Positions 18,929-28,429 of a stretch of DNA of 64,000 nt are shown piece by piece. Numbering within the stretch: position 1 is the first letter of the stretch; each line of letters starts with the position of its first letter. This DNA is from Microbacterium sp. T32 (lineage in GTDB: Bacteria; Actinomycetota; Actinomycetes; Actinomycetales; Microbacteriaceae): the NCBI RefSeq assembly GCF_001619615.1, contig NZ_LQQP01000045.1:1-64000 (forward strand). Reading direction: 5' to 3'. The translations under genes were made by a program, and so were the position numbers. The notes beneath the pieces are model-generated. The model was given only the letters and a program-made list of their open reading frames with translations, was not told where the DNA came from and did no database searches.

Positions 18929-20086
18929 TCAGGGCGTCGGGAAGAGCTCGGCCTCGAACACCGCTTCGGCCGCCCCGACCAGCAGGCGGTTCTCGCCGAG
19001 TTCGGCGACGCGCAGCCGCAGGCCTTCCGCGCACGCGGGCATCGTCTGCGTGCGCACGGCCGCGTCGAGGCCGTCGAGGTCGAGAGCGGCGAGCGTCGCG
19101 AGGAACCCGCCGAGCACGACGACCGCGGGATTGAGCACGTTCGCGGCGTTCGCGAGCGCCGTGGCGAGGATGCGCCGCTGTCGGGCGGTCTCGGCCCGCA
19201 CGTCCGGATCATCGGTGGATGCCAGCGCCTCTGCGAGCGCGGAATCGTCCACCGCATCCAGGCGCAGGGCCGACAGGAGCCGCGCGCGGCTGACCTCGTC
19301 CTCGAGTACACCGTCGGCGGCCCGGCGGTCGGTGGCATCCACGATCCCGGGACGGTTCTGACCGAATTCTCCCGCGTAGCCGCCCGCTCCGCCGAGCGGG
19401 ACTCCACCGACGATCACGGCCCCACCGATGCCGCTCGCGCCGCCGTTGAGGTAGACCACGTCGTGCGCGCCGCGGGCGGCGCCGAAGAGATACTCGGCCA
19501 GCGCGCCGAGCGCGGCGTCGTTGCCCACGCGGGCGGGGAGACCCGTCGCCCGGGTGATGAGGTCGCCGATCGCGGCATCCGTCCACTCCAGGTGCGGCGC
19601 GGTGCGGACGAGGCCGTCGGCGGCGCGCACCGGTCCGGGCACGGCGACGCCCACACCGACCGTGCGGCGTCCGCGGAGGGGGCCGTCGGCCCACCCGGTG
19701 AGGCGCTCGTGGACGAGTTCGGCCGTGCGCTCGGGCGTCAGCAGCTGAGCCTGGGGGAGGCGCTCGCGCGCCACCGGGGTGCCGTCCAGGGCGAAGGCGC
19801 CGATATCGAGCGCATCGACCTCGGGGTTGACGCCGATCGCGACGACGCGCGGATCCGGGGCCACCGTCGGCGAGGGGCGGCCGACGCGTCCGACCGGGTC
19901 GGGGGCGCGCTCCACGACGAGGCCGTCGCCCACGAGCTCGCCCACGAGGTCGGCGATCGTCGAGCGGTTCAGACCCGTCGCTTCGGTCAGTGCGGCGCGG
20001 GAACGCGGGCCCTCGCGATGCACGGTGCGCAGCACGAGCGCGAGATTCGCGCGGCGCATGCCGTCGCCCCTGCTCGCGGTGACCAT
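18929..20086 (-). CDS. ROK-family transcriptional regulator
   Basis: 385 residues: an N-terminal winged helix (RAALTEATGLNRSTIADLVGELVGDGL, about 30-55) joined to a sugar-kinase-like ROK domain with the phosphate-binding GVAVPGPV and VVYLNGGASGIGGAVIVGG. The zinc motif CXCGXXGCXE that follows in most ROK proteins is missing: the corresponding stretch GYAGEFGQNRPGIVDATDRR has no cysteine. ROK repressors such as XylR respond to sugars; given neighbouring aldO and xylA it may control xylose or polyol genes, and a TGTTG-N7-CAACA repeat before xylA would be a candidate target. Direct evidence is lacking. It reads in the same direction as aldO with a 44-bp gap, and diverges from the peroxidase. Confidence 0.82.
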   Translation of the reverse strand: MVTASRGDGMRRANLALVLRTVHREGPRSRAALTEATGLNRSTIADLVGELVGDGLVVERAPDPVGRVGRPSPTVAPDPRVVAIGVNPEVDALDIGAFALDGTPVARERLPQAQLLTPERTAELVHERLTGWADGPLRGRRTVGVGVAVPGPVRAADGLVRTAPHLEWTDAAIGDLITRATGLPARVGNDAALGALAEYLFGAARGAHDVVYLNGGASGIGGAVIVGGVPLGGAGGYAGEFGQNRPGIVDATDRRAADGVLEDEVSRARLLSALRLDAVDDSALAEALASTDDPDVRAETARQRRILATALANAANVLNPAVVVLGGFLATLAALDLDGLDAAVRTQTMPACAEGLRLRVAELGENRLLVGAAEAVFEAELFPTP

Positions 20087-20149
20087 CCGACCACTGTGCC
20101 ACGGCGGCGGGTTCCGTGCCGGGAGCGCCCCCGCGTCCCGTCCGCGCGC

Positions 20150-20214
20150 CATAAACGCTCCCGCTCGGCGGAAACGCCCTGAGACGGCGTTTCCGCCGAG
20201 CGGCGGCGTTTATC
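20150..20214. repeat. Palindromic element family B, copy 3
   Basis: A 65-bp element, the best conserved inside: GGCGGAAACGC and GCGTTTCCGCC are exact inner arms, with CATAAACGCT and GGCGTTTAT outside. Unlike the other copies it sits between divergent genes (ROK start 20086, peroxidase start 20258), so it cannot be only a 3'-end signal. Confidence 0.85.
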
Positions 20215-20245
20215 GACCGTTCACGCCACGCATAGCACCCGGTGC

Positions 20246-20251
20246 CAGAAT
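20246..20251 (+). promoter_or_regulatory. Candidate -10 box
   Basis: CAGAAT ends 6 nt before ATG 20258; a GGAG also lies in that gap, so a leaderless or a very short leader transcript is possible. Confidence 0.35.
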
Positions 20252-20257
20252 CGGAGC

Positions 20258-20743
20258 ATGGACCTGTCTGGCATCCCGATCACCACCATCCGTGGCGAGC
20301 AGACCACCTTCGGTGCCCTCACCGAGGGCAAGGCGGCGCTCGTCGTCAACGTCGCCTCCCGCTGCGGCCTCGCGCCGCAGTACGAAGCGCTCGAGGCGCT
20401 GCACAAGAAGTACGCCGACCGCGGTTTCACGGTCATCGGCTTCCCGAGCAACCAGTTCCTGCAGGAACTCAGCGACGAGGAGAAGATCGCCGAGTACTGC
20501 TCCGCCACGTGGGGCGTGACCTTCCCGATGTCCGAGAAGGTCAAGGTCAACGGGCGTAGCGCGCACCCGCTCTACCAGGAGCTCACCCAGACCCCGGATG
20601 CCGAGGGCAAGAAGGGGCGCATCTCCTGGAACTTCGAGAAGTTCGTCGTCTTCCCCGACGGTCGCGTCGTGCGCTTCAGCCCCCGCACGCAGCCCGACGC
20701 CCCCGAGGTCGTCGCCGCGATCGAAGAGGCGCTGCCGAACTGA
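20258..20743 (+). CDS. Glutathione peroxidase-family thiol peroxidase
   Basis: 161 residues, thioredoxin fold. The peroxidatic Cys36 sits in NVASRCGLAPQYE; Gln66 in PSNQF and Trp124-Asn125 in WNFEKF complete the catalytic tetrad. Bacterial members of this family usually use thioredoxin or mycothiol rather than glutathione. The usual second Cys in FPCNQF is replaced by Ser64; Cys81 (EEKIAEYCSATWG) is the only other cysteine in the region and may act as resolving residue. It is cytosolic and probably a single-gene unit bounded by family B (upstream) and family A (downstream) palindromes. Confidence 0.92.
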   Translation: MDLSGIPITTIRGEQTTFGALTEGKAALVVNVASRCGLAPQYEALEALHKKYADRGFTVIGFPSNQFLQELSDEEKIAEYCSATWGVTFPMSEKVKVNGRSAHPLYQELTQTPDAEGKKGRISWNFEKFVVFPDGRVVRFSPRTQPDAPEVVAAIEEALPN

Positions 20744-20779
20744 CGCGGCGGCGCGCGGCGCGGTGGACGCCGCGTCGCG

Positions 20780-20840
20780 TTTCGGTGTCCAAGACGCGCG
20801 GACCGCACGCCGTGGCATCCGCGTGTCTTGGACACTGAAC
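20780..20840. repeat. Palindromic element family A, copy 2
   Basis: 61 bp. The arms GTGTCCAAGACGCGCGGA (20785-20802) and TCCGCGTGTCTTGGACAC (20818-20835) enclose a 15-nt loop; one base differs from perfect pairing. It lies between the peroxidase stop and the next co-directional gene. Confidence 0.9.
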
Positions 20841-20905
20841 GGCGACCGTATGGGCGCGGGGCGTCTCGATAGTCTGAGCGCGCACCCGAACCCGAAAGGC
20901 GCCCC

Positions 20906-21802
20906 ATGGTCGATGCCGTCGTCCTCGTCTCCGGCGGAGCCGCCGTCACCCCCTTCACTGACCCGGACCACGCGGCCGCGACGGGTCTCGCGGCGGGCAA
21001 CACGATGACCGCCCTCCGCGCGCACTTCCTCGCCCGCGGCATCCGCGTCTTCACCGCTCCCGCCCGCATCGGTGCGGGAGAAGTGCGGGAGGATGCCGGA
21101 TGGCAGGGCTTCTCCGACGTGCCGGTCGTGCTGCCCGCCGAGGTCACGATCAATGCCGTGGGCCGTGTCGACGACGCCGGCGTCGCGCTCGCCGGGTTCT
21201 TGCGGTACCTCGCCGCGGAGGAGGGCGTCGGCAGCGTCGCGCTCGTCGGGCATTCGATGGGCGGGCTGTTCTCGCGGGCGGCGATCCGCGAGCTGGGTTC
21301 CGGCGCTCCGCGCGTCGAGCGCCTCGTGACGCTCGGCACCCCGTGGGACGGCTCGGTGCTCGGCGACCTCCTCGACGACGAGATCTCCGAGGCCGACGCC
21401 CACGGCGACCCGGCGACGCTGAAGATCTTCGCCGAGGCGCGTCCGTACGCGGATGCCAACTCCCAGGGCGCCGCGGCCGAGGTGTCGCGGCGGTTCCTGC
21501 GGAACTGGAACGATGCGCAGGCCGGGGTGCTGGACGGCATCCCGGTGACCGCGATCGGTGCCGGCTACTTCGCGGCGGCGGCCGAGCCGGTGCAGCTCTG
21601 GCCGCACGACGGCCTCGTGTCGATGACCAGCGGACGCGCGGACGAGGTGCCCGCCGCGGTGCTGCCCGAGGTCGAGCGGCACTCCTTCCCCGACCACGTG
21701 CACAGCATCTTCTTCGCCGACGCGTTCGGCCTTCCGTGGGAGCGCGCGCTGACCTGGGACCCCGCCGTGTTCGCGGTGGTGGACGGAGCGCTCGGGCTCT
21801 GA
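20906..21802 (+). CDS. Alpha/beta hydrolase (lipase/esterase-like)
   Basis: 298 residues. The nucleophile elbow is VALVGHSMGGLFSRAAI with Ser117; an Asp in WPHDGLVSM and a His in FPDHVHSIFF are good candidates for the rest of the triad. The region RVERLVTLGTPWDGS after the elbow is typical of PGAP1/lipase-like enzymes acting on esters. No signal peptide is seen. GAAAGGCG precedes ATG 20906 and a TAGTCT box lies 30 nt upstream, within reach of the family A element. The substrate is unknown. Confidence 0.8.
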   Translation: MVDAVVLVSGGAAVTPFTDPDHAAATGLAAGNTMTALRAHFLARGIRVFTAPARIGAGEVREDAGWQGFSDVPVVLPAEVTINAVGRVDDAGVALAGFLRYLAAEEGVGSVALVGHSMGGLFSRAAIRELGSGAPRVERLVTLGTPWDGSVLGDLLDDEISEADAHGDPATLKIFAEARPYADANSQGAAAEVSRRFLRNWNDAQAGVLDGIPVTAIGAGYFAAAAEPVQLWPHDGLVSMTSGRADEVPAAVLPEVERHSFPDHVHSIFFADAFGLPWERALTWDPAVFAVVDGALGL

Positions 21803-21836
21803 CGCGGGGGCTGGACGCCGCGGCATCCGGGGTATA

Positions 21837-21853
21837 TGTTGTGAGAACCAACA
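21837..21853. promoter_or_regulatory. Candidate operator/promoter of xylA
   Basis: TGTTG-N7-CAACA is a perfect 5-bp inverted repeat in an AT-rich patch 52 bp before xylA. TATATG (21833-21838) overlaps it and could be the -10, with CTGGAC (21811-21816) as a weak -35 at 16 bp. The GTTG/CAAC half-sites are of the kind bound by ROK-family XylR proteins. Confidence 0.45.
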
Positions 21854-21904
21854 AAACCTCGTGCGGCGGCGAACCACCGTGCGCATCCATGCGAAGGAGC
21901 AGGA

Positions 21905-23092
21905 ATGCCCACCCCCACCCGTGACGACAAGTTCTCGTTCGGTCTCTGGACCGTCGGCTACAACGGCACCGACCCGTTCGGCGGACCCACGCGCAAGCCG
22001 CTCGATGTCGTCCACGTCGTCGAGAAGCTCGCCGAGCTCGGTGCCTACGGCCTGACGTTCCACGACGACGACCTGTTCGCCTTCGGCTCGACCGATGCCG
22101 AGCGCCAGACCCAGATCGACCGCTTGAAGGGTGCCCTGGATGCCACGGGCCTCATCACCCCGATGGTCACCACCAACCTCTTCTCGGCCCCGGTCTTCAA
22201 GGACGGCGGCTTCACGTCGAACGACCGCCAGGTGCGCCGCTTCGCGCTCCGCAAGGTGCTGCGCAACCTCGACCTCGCCGCCGAGCTCGGTGCGAAGACG
22301 TTCGTCATGTGGGGCGGCCGCGAGGGCGCCGAGTACGACTCCGCGAAGGACATCCGCCAGGCGCTCGAGCGCTACCGCGAGGCCGTCAACCTCCTCGGCG
22401 ACTACGTCACCGACAAGGGCTACGACATCCGTTTCGCCATCGAACCGAAGCCCAACGAGCCCCGCGGGGACATCCTGCTGCCGACCCTCGGTCACGCGAT
22501 CGCGTTCATCGACTCGCTCGAGCGCCCCGAGCTCGTGGGCCTCAACCCCGAGGTCGGGCACGAGCAGATGGCCGGTCTGAACTTCGCGGCGGGCATCGCC
22601 CAGGCGCTGTACCACGGCAAGCTCTTCCACATCGACCTCAACGGTCAGCGCGGCATCAAGTACGACCAGGACCTCGTGTTCGGCCACGGCGATCTGCACA
22701 ACGCGTTCGCGCTCGTCGACCTCCTCGAGAACGGCGGCCCCGGCGGCATCCCGGCGTACGACGGCCCGCGTCACTTCGACTACAAGCCCTCGCGCACCGA
22801 GGACGAGTCGGGCGTGTGGGACTCGGTCTCGGCCAACATGAACACCTACCTGCTGCTCAAGGAGCGCGCCGCGGCGTTCCGCGCCGACCCCGAGGTGCAG
22901 GAGGCCCTGGAGGCCGCGAAGGTCCTCGAGCTCGCGCAGCCGACGCTCAACGAGGGCGAGTCGTACGACGACCTCCTCGCCGACCGCTCGGCCTACGAGG
23001 ACTTCGACACCGACGCGTACCTCGGCGGCAAGGGCTTCGGCTTCGTCCGTCTGCAGCAGCTCGCGACCGAGCACCTGCTCGGCGCACGCTGA
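21905..23092 (+). CDS. xylA: Xylose isomerase
   Basis: 395 residues, class I actinobacterial type, interconverting D-xylose and D-xylulose (and glucose/fructose) in the cytosol. Active-site residues align with the Streptomyces/Actinoplanes enzymes: His53 and Asp56 in TFHDDD, Glu180 and Lys182 in [12 protein letters not shown], and later metal ligands in NPEVGHEQM and FHIDLNGQ. An AAGGAGCAGG ribosome-binding site precedes ATG 21905. A candidate operator lies 50 bp upstream. xylB follows after 183 bp that contain a family A palindrome, so the two may be only partly co-transcribed. Confidence 0.97.
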   Translation: MPTPTRDDKFSFGLWTVGYNGTDPFGGPTRKPLDVVHVVEKLAELGAYGLTFHDDDLFAFGSTDAERQTQIDRLKGALDATGLITPMVTTNLFSAPVFKDGGFTSNDRQVRRFALRKVLRNLDLAAELGAKTFVMWGGREGAEYDSAKDIRQALERYREAVNLLGDYVTDKGYDIRFAIEPKPNEPRGDILLPTLGHAIAFIDSLERPELVGLNPEVGHEQMAGLNFAAGIAQALYHGKLFHIDLNGQRGIKYDQDLVFGHGDLHNAFALVDLLENGGPGGIPAYDGPRHFDYKPSRTEDESGVWDSVSANMNTYLLLKERAAAFRADPEVQEALEAAKVLELAQPTLNEGESYDDLLADRSAYEDFDTDAYLGGKGFGFVRLQQLATEHLLGAR

Positions 23093-23131
23093 TCCCGGGA
23101 GGGGCCTGGATGCCAGGCCCCTCTCCTCAGC

Positions 23132-23192
23132 GTTGAGTGTCCAAGACACGCGGACGCGGTCGCGCGCGATCCGCGTGTCTTGGACACTGAAC
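23132..23192. repeat. Palindromic element family A, copy 3
   Basis: 61 bp between xylA and xylB. The 23-bp arms differ at a single position (GTTG versus GTTC at the outer end); the loop is 15 nt. Confidence 0.92.
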
Positions 23193-23275
23193 GGTGGTGG
23201 GGCGCCGACCCGGCGGGGCGGTGACGGAACGGAGTGCCGACGCAGAGCCGGGCGGCGCGAACAGAGGGAGTGAGC

Positions 23276-24667
23276 ATGGCGCTCGTCGTGGGAGTCGATT
23301 CGTCGACGCAGTCGTGCAAGGTCGTCGTGGTCGATGCCGACACCGGGCGCGTGGTCCGCGAGGGGCGCGCGTCGCACCCGGCGGGAACGTCGGTCGACCC
23401 CGAGGCCTGGTGGATCGCGCTCCAGGATGCCATCGCGCAGGCCGGCGGCCTCGACGACGTCGCGGCGGTCTCGATCGCGGGACAGCAGCACGGCATGGTC
23501 GCGCTGGATGCCGACGGGCGTGTGATCCGCGACGCGCTGCTGTGGAACGACACCCGCTCGGCGCAGGCCGCGGCCGACCTCATCGCCGAGGTGGGAGCGG
23601 AGGCGTACGCCGGCCGCACCGGCGTCGTGCCCGTGGCATCCTTCACCGCGACGAAGCTCCGGTGGCTGCGGGATGCCGAGCCCGAGAACGCGGCGCGCGT
23701 CGCCGCGGTGGCGCTCCCGCACGATTGGCTGACGTGGCGGCTGCGCGGCTTCGGCCCCGGCAACGCCGACTTCGCGGAGCTGACCACGGACCGCTCGGAT
23801 GCCTCGGGCACGGCGTACTGGGGTGCCGACGGTTACGACCGCGAGCTGCTCGTGCGCGCGCTCGGGCACGACGCGGTGCTGCCGCGCGTGCTCGAGCCGT
23901 GGGAGAGCGCCGGGACGCTCGCGAGCGGCGCGCTCGTCGGCCCCGGTGCCGGCGACAACGCCGGAGCGGCGCTCGGCCTCGGCGCGGGCGTCGGCGACGT
24001 CGTGGTGTCACTCGGCACGTCCGGCACGGTGTTCGCCGTGACCGACCACGTCGTCCGCGATACCTCGGGCGCGGTCGCCGGATTCGCGGATGCCACGGGC
24101 CGGTTCCTCCCGCTGGTCGCGACGCTCAACGCCGCCCGCGTGCTCGACGCGTTCGCCGGGCTCCTCGGCGTCTCGCACGACGAGCTCGGGGCGCTCGCGC
24201 TGCAGGCGGAGCCGGGTGCCGACGGCGTCGTGCTCGTGCCGTGGTTCGAGGGCGAGCGCACCCCGAACCTGCCGCATGCGAAGGCCTCGCTGACGGGTCT
24301 GACCCTGGCATCCACGAACCGCGCGAATTTCGCCCGCGCGGCGATCGAGGGGATGCTCAGCGGCCTGGCCGTGGGGCTCGAAGCGATCCAGACGCAGGGC
24401 GTCGAGGTGCGGCGCGTGCTGCTCATCGGCGGGGCCGCGGCGAACGAGGCCGTCGCGCGCATCGCCGCGCAGGTGTTCGACGCCGAGATCGTCGTGCCGG
24501 CCGCGGGCGAGTACGTCGCGCTCGGCGCCGCGCGCCAGGCCGCGGGGGTGCTCGCCGGTGGTCCGGTGGACTGGACCGTGGCGACAGCCCGCGCCGTCGA
24601 TCCGGACTTCCGTCCCGGAATCCGCGCGCGCTACGACGAGGTCGCCGCGCTCCGCGCGCGGGAGTGA
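23276..24667 (+). CDS. xylB: Xylulokinase
   Basis: 463 residues, FGGY sugar-kinase family; phosphorylates D-xylulose to D-xylulose 5-phosphate. N-terminal phosphate loop [17 protein letters not shown], substrate-side [10 protein letters not shown] and LLWNDTRS, catalytic Asp in [16 protein letters not shown]-binding [13 protein letters not shown] and [18 protein letters not shown] 23276 is preceded by GAGGGAG at 5 nt; the longer open frame from 23234 lacks such a site. With xylA it completes entry of xylose into the pentose phosphate pathway. Confidence 0.95.
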   Translation: MALVVGVDSSTQSCKVVVVDADTGRVVREGRASHPAGTSVDPEAWWIALQDAIAQAGGLDDVAAVSIAGQQHGMVALDADGRVIRDALLWNDTRSAQAAADLIAEVGAEAYAGRTGVVPVASFTATKLRWLRDAEPENAARVAAVALPHDWLTWRLRGFGPGNADFAELTTDRSDASGTAYWGADGYDRELLVRALGHDAVLPRVLEPWESAGTLASGALVGPGAGDNAGAALGLGAGVGDVVVSLGTSGTVFAVTDHVVRDTSGAVAGFADATGRFLPLVATLNAARVLDAFAGLLGVSHDELGALALQAEPGADGVVLVPWFEGERTPNLPHAKASLTGLTLASTNRANFARAAIEGMLSGLAVGLEAIQTQGVEVRRVLLIGGAAANEAVARIAAQVFDAEIVVPAAGEYVALGAARQAAGVLAGGPVDWTVATARAVDPDFRPGIRARYDEVAALRARE

Positions 24668-24811
24668 CGCCGCCCTCCGCGGTGGCGGACTACGAGACGG
24701 CAGCGGGCTGACCTCCGTTGCCGCAGCCTGCAGCGGTCTTCTCAACTGGGTGCAGTCTCGGCGTCCACGGTGCGCGAGCCCATGGGTGCTCGTCGGTGCT
24801 CTGCGCGCCGC

Positions 24812-24817
24812 TACTGT
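24812..24817 (+). promoter_or_regulatory. Candidate -10 box of a leaderless gene
   Basis: TACTGT ends 8 nt before ATG 24826. The remaining 158-bp gap after xylB shows only a weak CCGCC/GGCGG hairpin at its start. Confidence 0.4.
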
Positions 24818-24825
24818 GAGGGACC

Positions 24826-25794
24826 ATGAGCGGCGACGGCGGGGTGAAACGCATCGGCATGCGTGACGTCGCCGATGCCGCCGGCGTCTCGACGCAGACC
24901 GTGTCGCGCGTGCTGAACGACTATCCCGGCATCCGGGATGCCACCCGCGAACGCGTGCTCGCGGCGGTCGCCGCGCTGGACTACCGCGTCAACAACGCCG
25001 CGCGCGCCCTCGGCACGAGTCTCACGCGGACCGTCGGGGTCGTGGCATCCGATGCCGTCCTGCACGGTCCGTCGGCGGGAATCGCGGCGCTCGAGCGGGC
25101 GGCGCGGGCGCGGGGGCGGTGGATCTCGACCGCATACACCGACTCGGACGACCCGGCCGACATCGACGCGGCCGTGCGCCATCTGCTCGACCAGGGGGTC
25201 GACGGGATCGTGCTCGTCGCCGCTCATGGAGCCACTCCTCTCGAGGGATACGACGTTCCGCTCGTCCCGCTGTACGGCGAGTCGGGGATCCGCCAGCGGG
25301 ACGCGGCCGCCCGCGTCGTGGATCATCTCGCCGACCTCGGACATCGCCGCATCGTCGAGGTCGCCGGCCCCGCGGATTGGCGCGAAGCCCTCGCCCGCAC
25401 GGCCGGTGTCGCCGATGCCATCGCCCGGCGCGGGCTCGCGCGGGAGGGGCGCGTCGAGGGGGACTGGAGCGCCGGCTCCGGTGCGGCCGCCGCCGACGCG
25501 GTCGCCGCGCACGTGCGCGCGGGCGCCACCGCGGTGGCCGTGGCCAACGACCAGATGGCGCTCGGACTCATGGCCGGGCTCGCCGCACGCGGGCTCGCGG
25601 TTCCGGCCGACGTCTCGGTCGCCGGATTCGACGACAACCCGGATGCCGCCTTCTACACGCCCGCGCTCACCACCGTGCGCCTCGACGTCGAGGGCGAGGC
25701 CGCCGAGGCGGTGGCGCGCGTGCTGGGCGATGAGCCGACGCTCCCCGCCGATCCCGTGCTGGTGACGCGCGCGTCGACGGCCGCGCCGCGCTGA
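24826..25794 (+). CDS. LacI-family transcriptional regulator
   Basis: 322 residues. The N-terminal helix-turn-helix and hinge are classical (MRDVADAAGVSTQTVSRVLN, then YRVNNAARALGT). The sugar-binding domain carries the family phrases LLDQGVDGIVLV, DLGHRRIVEVAGP, AVAVANDQMALGLM and DVSVAGFDDNPDA. It lies directly upstream of araDBA in the same orientation, with a perfect palindrome (26067-26082) between, so it most likely controls the arabinose genes and perhaps itself. The ligand is inferred from context only. Confidence 0.9.
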   Translation: MSGDGGVKRIGMRDVADAAGVSTQTVSRVLNDYPGIRDATRERVLAAVAALDYRVNNAARALGTSLTRTVGVVASDAVLHGPSAGIAALERAARARGRWISTAYTDSDDPADIDAAVRHLLDQGVDGIVLVAAHGATPLEGYDVPLVPLYGESGIRQRDAAARVVDHLADLGHRRIVEVAGPADWREALARTAGVADAIARRGLAREGRVEGDWSAGSGAAAADAVAAHVRAGATAVAVANDQMALGLMAGLAARGLAVPADVSVAGFDDNPDAAFYTPALTTVRLDVEGEAAEAVARVLGDEPTLPADPVLVTRASTAAPR

Positions 25795-25817
25795 GGCCCG
25801 GTGCCCCGTGGCGGCGG

Positions 25818-25888
25818 GCACAACTCCGGCGATCCGGGCCGGTCGTGGAGGGTGTGGCATCCGCGGACCGGTTCTGCAGGAGTTGTGC
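25818..25888. repeat. Palindromic element family C, copy 3
   Basis: 71 bp with arms GCACAACTCC and GGAGTTGTGC, in the 330-bp gap between the LacI gene and araD. A degenerate relative may follow at about 25923-26018 (GCGAAACTCCGGAG, then AACTCAGGAGTT). Confidence 0.8.
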
Positions 25889-26066
25889 GGGGCCGCGACG
25901 CGGGCCGGGATCGGCCACGCGCCGAGCGAAACTCCGGAGATTCCGCGCCGGGCGGCCGTGTGCCCCGCGGAAAACCGGGCACGGGTCGGCCCACCCTCCC
26001 GAAAACTCAGGAGTTCGGCCCGCGCACGGCCCCGAGGCAGTGGCATTCGCCCCTCGCGAACGCGGG

Positions 26067-26082
26067 ATGTTACCGGTAACAT
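26067..26082. promoter_or_regulatory. LacI-type operator before araDBA
   Basis: ATGTTACCGGTAACAT is a perfect 16-bp palindrome with a central CG, the hallmark of LacI-family operators. It lies 42 bp before the araD start and downstream of a LacI gene. Confidence 0.75.
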
Positions 26083-26124
26083 GACTCGGGAACCCGCCAC
26101 CGACAGAGTCGAAGGAGACCCCGC

Positions 26125-26841
26125 GTGTCCGATGCCGTCACGTTCACGCCCGAGGTGCAGGAGGCGATCGACGCCGTCCGCGCCGACGTCGCGAAACTGC
26201 ACGCCGAGCTCGTGCGCTACAACCTCATCGTCTGGACCGGCGGCAACGTCTCGGGCCGCGTCCCCGGGGCCGACCTGTTCGTCATCAAGCCCTCCGGCGT
26301 CTCGTACGACGACCTGGCTCCCGAGAACATGATCCTGTGCGACCTCGACGGCAACGCGATCCCCGGCACCCCCGGCTCCGAGCGCAGCCCCTCGAGCGAC
26401 ACCGCGGCGCACGCGTACGTGTACCGCCACATGCCCGAGGTCGGCGGTGTCGTGCACACGCACTCCACGTACGGCGTCGCGTGGGCGGCCCGCGGCGAGG
26501 AGATCCCGTGCGTCATCACGGCGATGGCCGACGAGTTCGGCGGCCCCATCCCCGTCGGCCCGTTCGCGATCATCGGCGACGACTCGATCGGCCGCGGCAT
26601 CGTCGAGACCCTGCGCGGCCACCGCTCGCGCGGCGTGATCATGCAGAACCACGGTCCCTTCACGATCGGCGCGAGCGCGAAGGACGCCGTGAAGGCCGCC
26701 GTCATGCTCGAGGACGTCGCCCGCACGGTGCACATCGCGCGCGAGGCCGGCCCCCTCATCCCGATCCCGCAGGACAAGATCGACGCCCTCTACAACCGCT
26801 ACCAGAACGTCTACGGACAGAGCACGGACGACCGCCGATGA
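26125..26841 (+). CDS. araD: L-ribulose-5-phosphate 4-epimerase
   Basis: 238 residues of the class II aldolase/epimerase fold; converts L-ribulose 5-phosphate to D-xylulose 5-phosphate. The metal-binding histidines lie in VVHTHSTYGVAWAARG and in VIMQNHGPFTIG, with TGGNVSGRV and IKPSGVSYDDL binding phosphate. The start is GTG 26125, behind GAAGGAG with a 7-nt gap. Its stop overlaps the araB start in ATGA. This is the first gene of araD-araB-araA. Confidence 0.95.
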   Translation: MSDAVTFTPEVQEAIDAVRADVAKLHAELVRYNLIVWTGGNVSGRVPGADLFVIKPSGVSYDDLAPENMILCDLDGNAIPGTPGSERSPSSDTAAHAYVYRHMPEVGGVVHTHSTYGVAWAARGEEIPCVITAMADEFGGPIPVGPFAIIGDDSIGRGIVETLRGHRSRGVIMQNHGPFTIGASAKDAVKAAVMLEDVARTVHIAREAGPLIPIPQDKIDALYNRYQNVYGQSTDDRR

Positions 26842-28409
26842 ACGCCCTGATCACCGAAGGCCGCGCCTCGCTCGGCATCGAACTCGGTTCCACCCGCATC
26901 AAGGCGTGCCTCATCGGCCCGAACGCCGAGGTGCTCGCGGTGGGCTCCCACGAGTGGGAGAACGTCTACGCCGACAAGCTCTGGACCTACTCGCTGGATG
27001 CCGTGTGGTCGGGCCTGCAGGCCGCCTACGCCGCGCTCGTCGCCGACGTGCAGCAGAAGCACGGCGTCACCCCCGAGCGGTACGCCGCGATGGGCGTGTC
27101 GGCGATGATGCACGGCTACCTCGCGTTCGACGCCGACGGGGAGCTGCTCGCCCCCTTCCGCACGTGGCGCAACACCAACACCGGCGTCGCGGCCGCCGAG
27201 CTCACCGAGCTCCTAGGCGTGAACATCCCGCTCCGTTGGTCGATCGCGCACCTGCACCAGGCGGTCGTGGATGCCGAGCCCCACGTGCCCGAGATCCGCT
27301 TCCTCACCACGCTGGCCGGGTACGTCCATTGGAAGCTCACCGGCGAGAAGGTCCTCGGCGTCGGCGACGCGTCGGGCATGTTCCCCATCGACTCCGCGAC
27401 CCGCGACTACGACGCCGAACTGGTCGCGCGCTACGACGGCCTCGCCGCCGGACGCGTCCCGGCGCTCGCCGACCTGCTGCCCGAGGTGCTCGTCGCGGGG
27501 GCCGCGGCCGGGGAACTGACCGAGGCCGGCGCGGCCCTGCTCGACCCGACGGGCGCCCTGCGTCCCGGCATCCCGTTCGCTCCGCCCGAGGGCGACGCCG
27601 GAACCGGAATGGTCGCGACGGGTGCGGTCGCGCCGCGGACGGGCAACGTCAGCGCCGGCACGAGCATCTTCGCGATGGTCGTGCTCGAGCGTCCGCTCGG
27701 CGAGGTGCACCACGAACTCGACCTCGTGACGACCCCCTCCGGCGACGCCGTGGCCATGGTGCACTGCAACAACGGCGCGAGCGAGCTGGCGGCGTGGGCG
27801 AACATGTTCACCGCGTTCTCGGCCGCGGCCGGCATGGAGCAGACCCCGGATGCCACGTACGCGGCGCTCTTCGCCGCGGCGCTGGAGGGTGAGGCCGACG
27901 CCGGCGGGCTGCTGGCCTACAACCACCTCGCCGGGGAGCCGATCGCGGGACTCGACGAGGGCCGCCCGCTCGTCGTCCGCACACCCGACAGTCGCCTGAC
28001 GCTGTCGAACTTCATCCGCGCGCAGCTGTACGGCGTCTTCGGAACGCTCGCGCTCGGCATGGACGTCCTCCACCGCGAGGGCGTCGGCCTCGACAAGATG
28101 TACGCGCACGGCGGCATGTTCCGCACCGCGGGGGTCGCGCAGCGCTTCCTCGCGGCGGCGCTCGACGCGCCCGTCGCCGTCGCCGAGACGGCGTCCGAGG
28201 GCGGGGCGTGGGGCATGGCCGTGCTCGCGGCGTACGTCGCCGACGGCGCCGGCCGCGACCTCGACACCTACCTCGGTGAGGTCGTGTTCGCCGACGCGGC
28301 GCTCGTCACCGCCGACCCCGTCCACGCGGACGTCGTCGGATTTTCGGCCTACCTCGACCGTTACCGCGCAGGCCTCGCCGTCGAGGCCGCCGCCGTGGCA
28401 TCCCTCTGA
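26838..28409 (+). CDS. araB: L-ribulokinase (FGGY family)
   Basis: 523 residues. Phosphate loop [16 protein letters not shown], substrate-side [11 protein letters not shown] and [12 protein letters not shown]-site phrase [14 protein letters not shown] and C-terminal [16 protein letters not shown]. The sequence is closer to the actinobacterial FGGY kinases than to E. coli AraB, so the assignment as ribulokinase rests largely on its place between araD (4-bp overlap) and araA (20-bp gap). Confidence 0.92.
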   Translation: MNALITEGRASLGIELGSTRIKACLIGPNAEVLAVGSHEWENVYADKLWTYSLDAVWSGLQAAYAALVADVQQKHGVTPERYAAMGVSAMMHGYLAFDADGELLAPFRTWRNTNTGVAAAELTELLGVNIPLRWSIAHLHQAVVDAEPHVPEIRFLTTLAGYVHWKLTGEKVLGVGDASGMFPIDSATRDYDAELVARYDGLAAGRVPALADLLPEVLVAGAAAGELTEAGAALLDPTGALRPGIPFAPPEGDAGTGMVATGAVAPRTGNVSAGTSIFAMVVLERPLGEVHHELDLVTTPSGDAVAMVHCNNGASELAAWANMFTAFSAAAGMEQTPDATYAALFAAALEGEADAGGLLAYNHLAGEPIAGLDEGRPLVVRTPDSRLTLSNFIRAQLYGVFGTLALGMDVLHREGVGLDKMYAHGGMFRTAGVAQRFLAAALDAPVAVAETASEGGAWGMAVLAAYVADGAGRDLDTYLGEVVFADAALVTADPVHADVVGFSAYLDRYRAGLAVEAAAVASL

Positions 28410-28429
28410 TCACCCGAAAAGGAACAGTC

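Noticed and set aside
20210..23869. 1219-codon open frame on the minus strand across gpx, the hydrolase, xylA and xylB
   Set aside because: Stops are rare on the antisense of GC-rich genes. It spans several clear genes and two palindromes and has no domain of its own.
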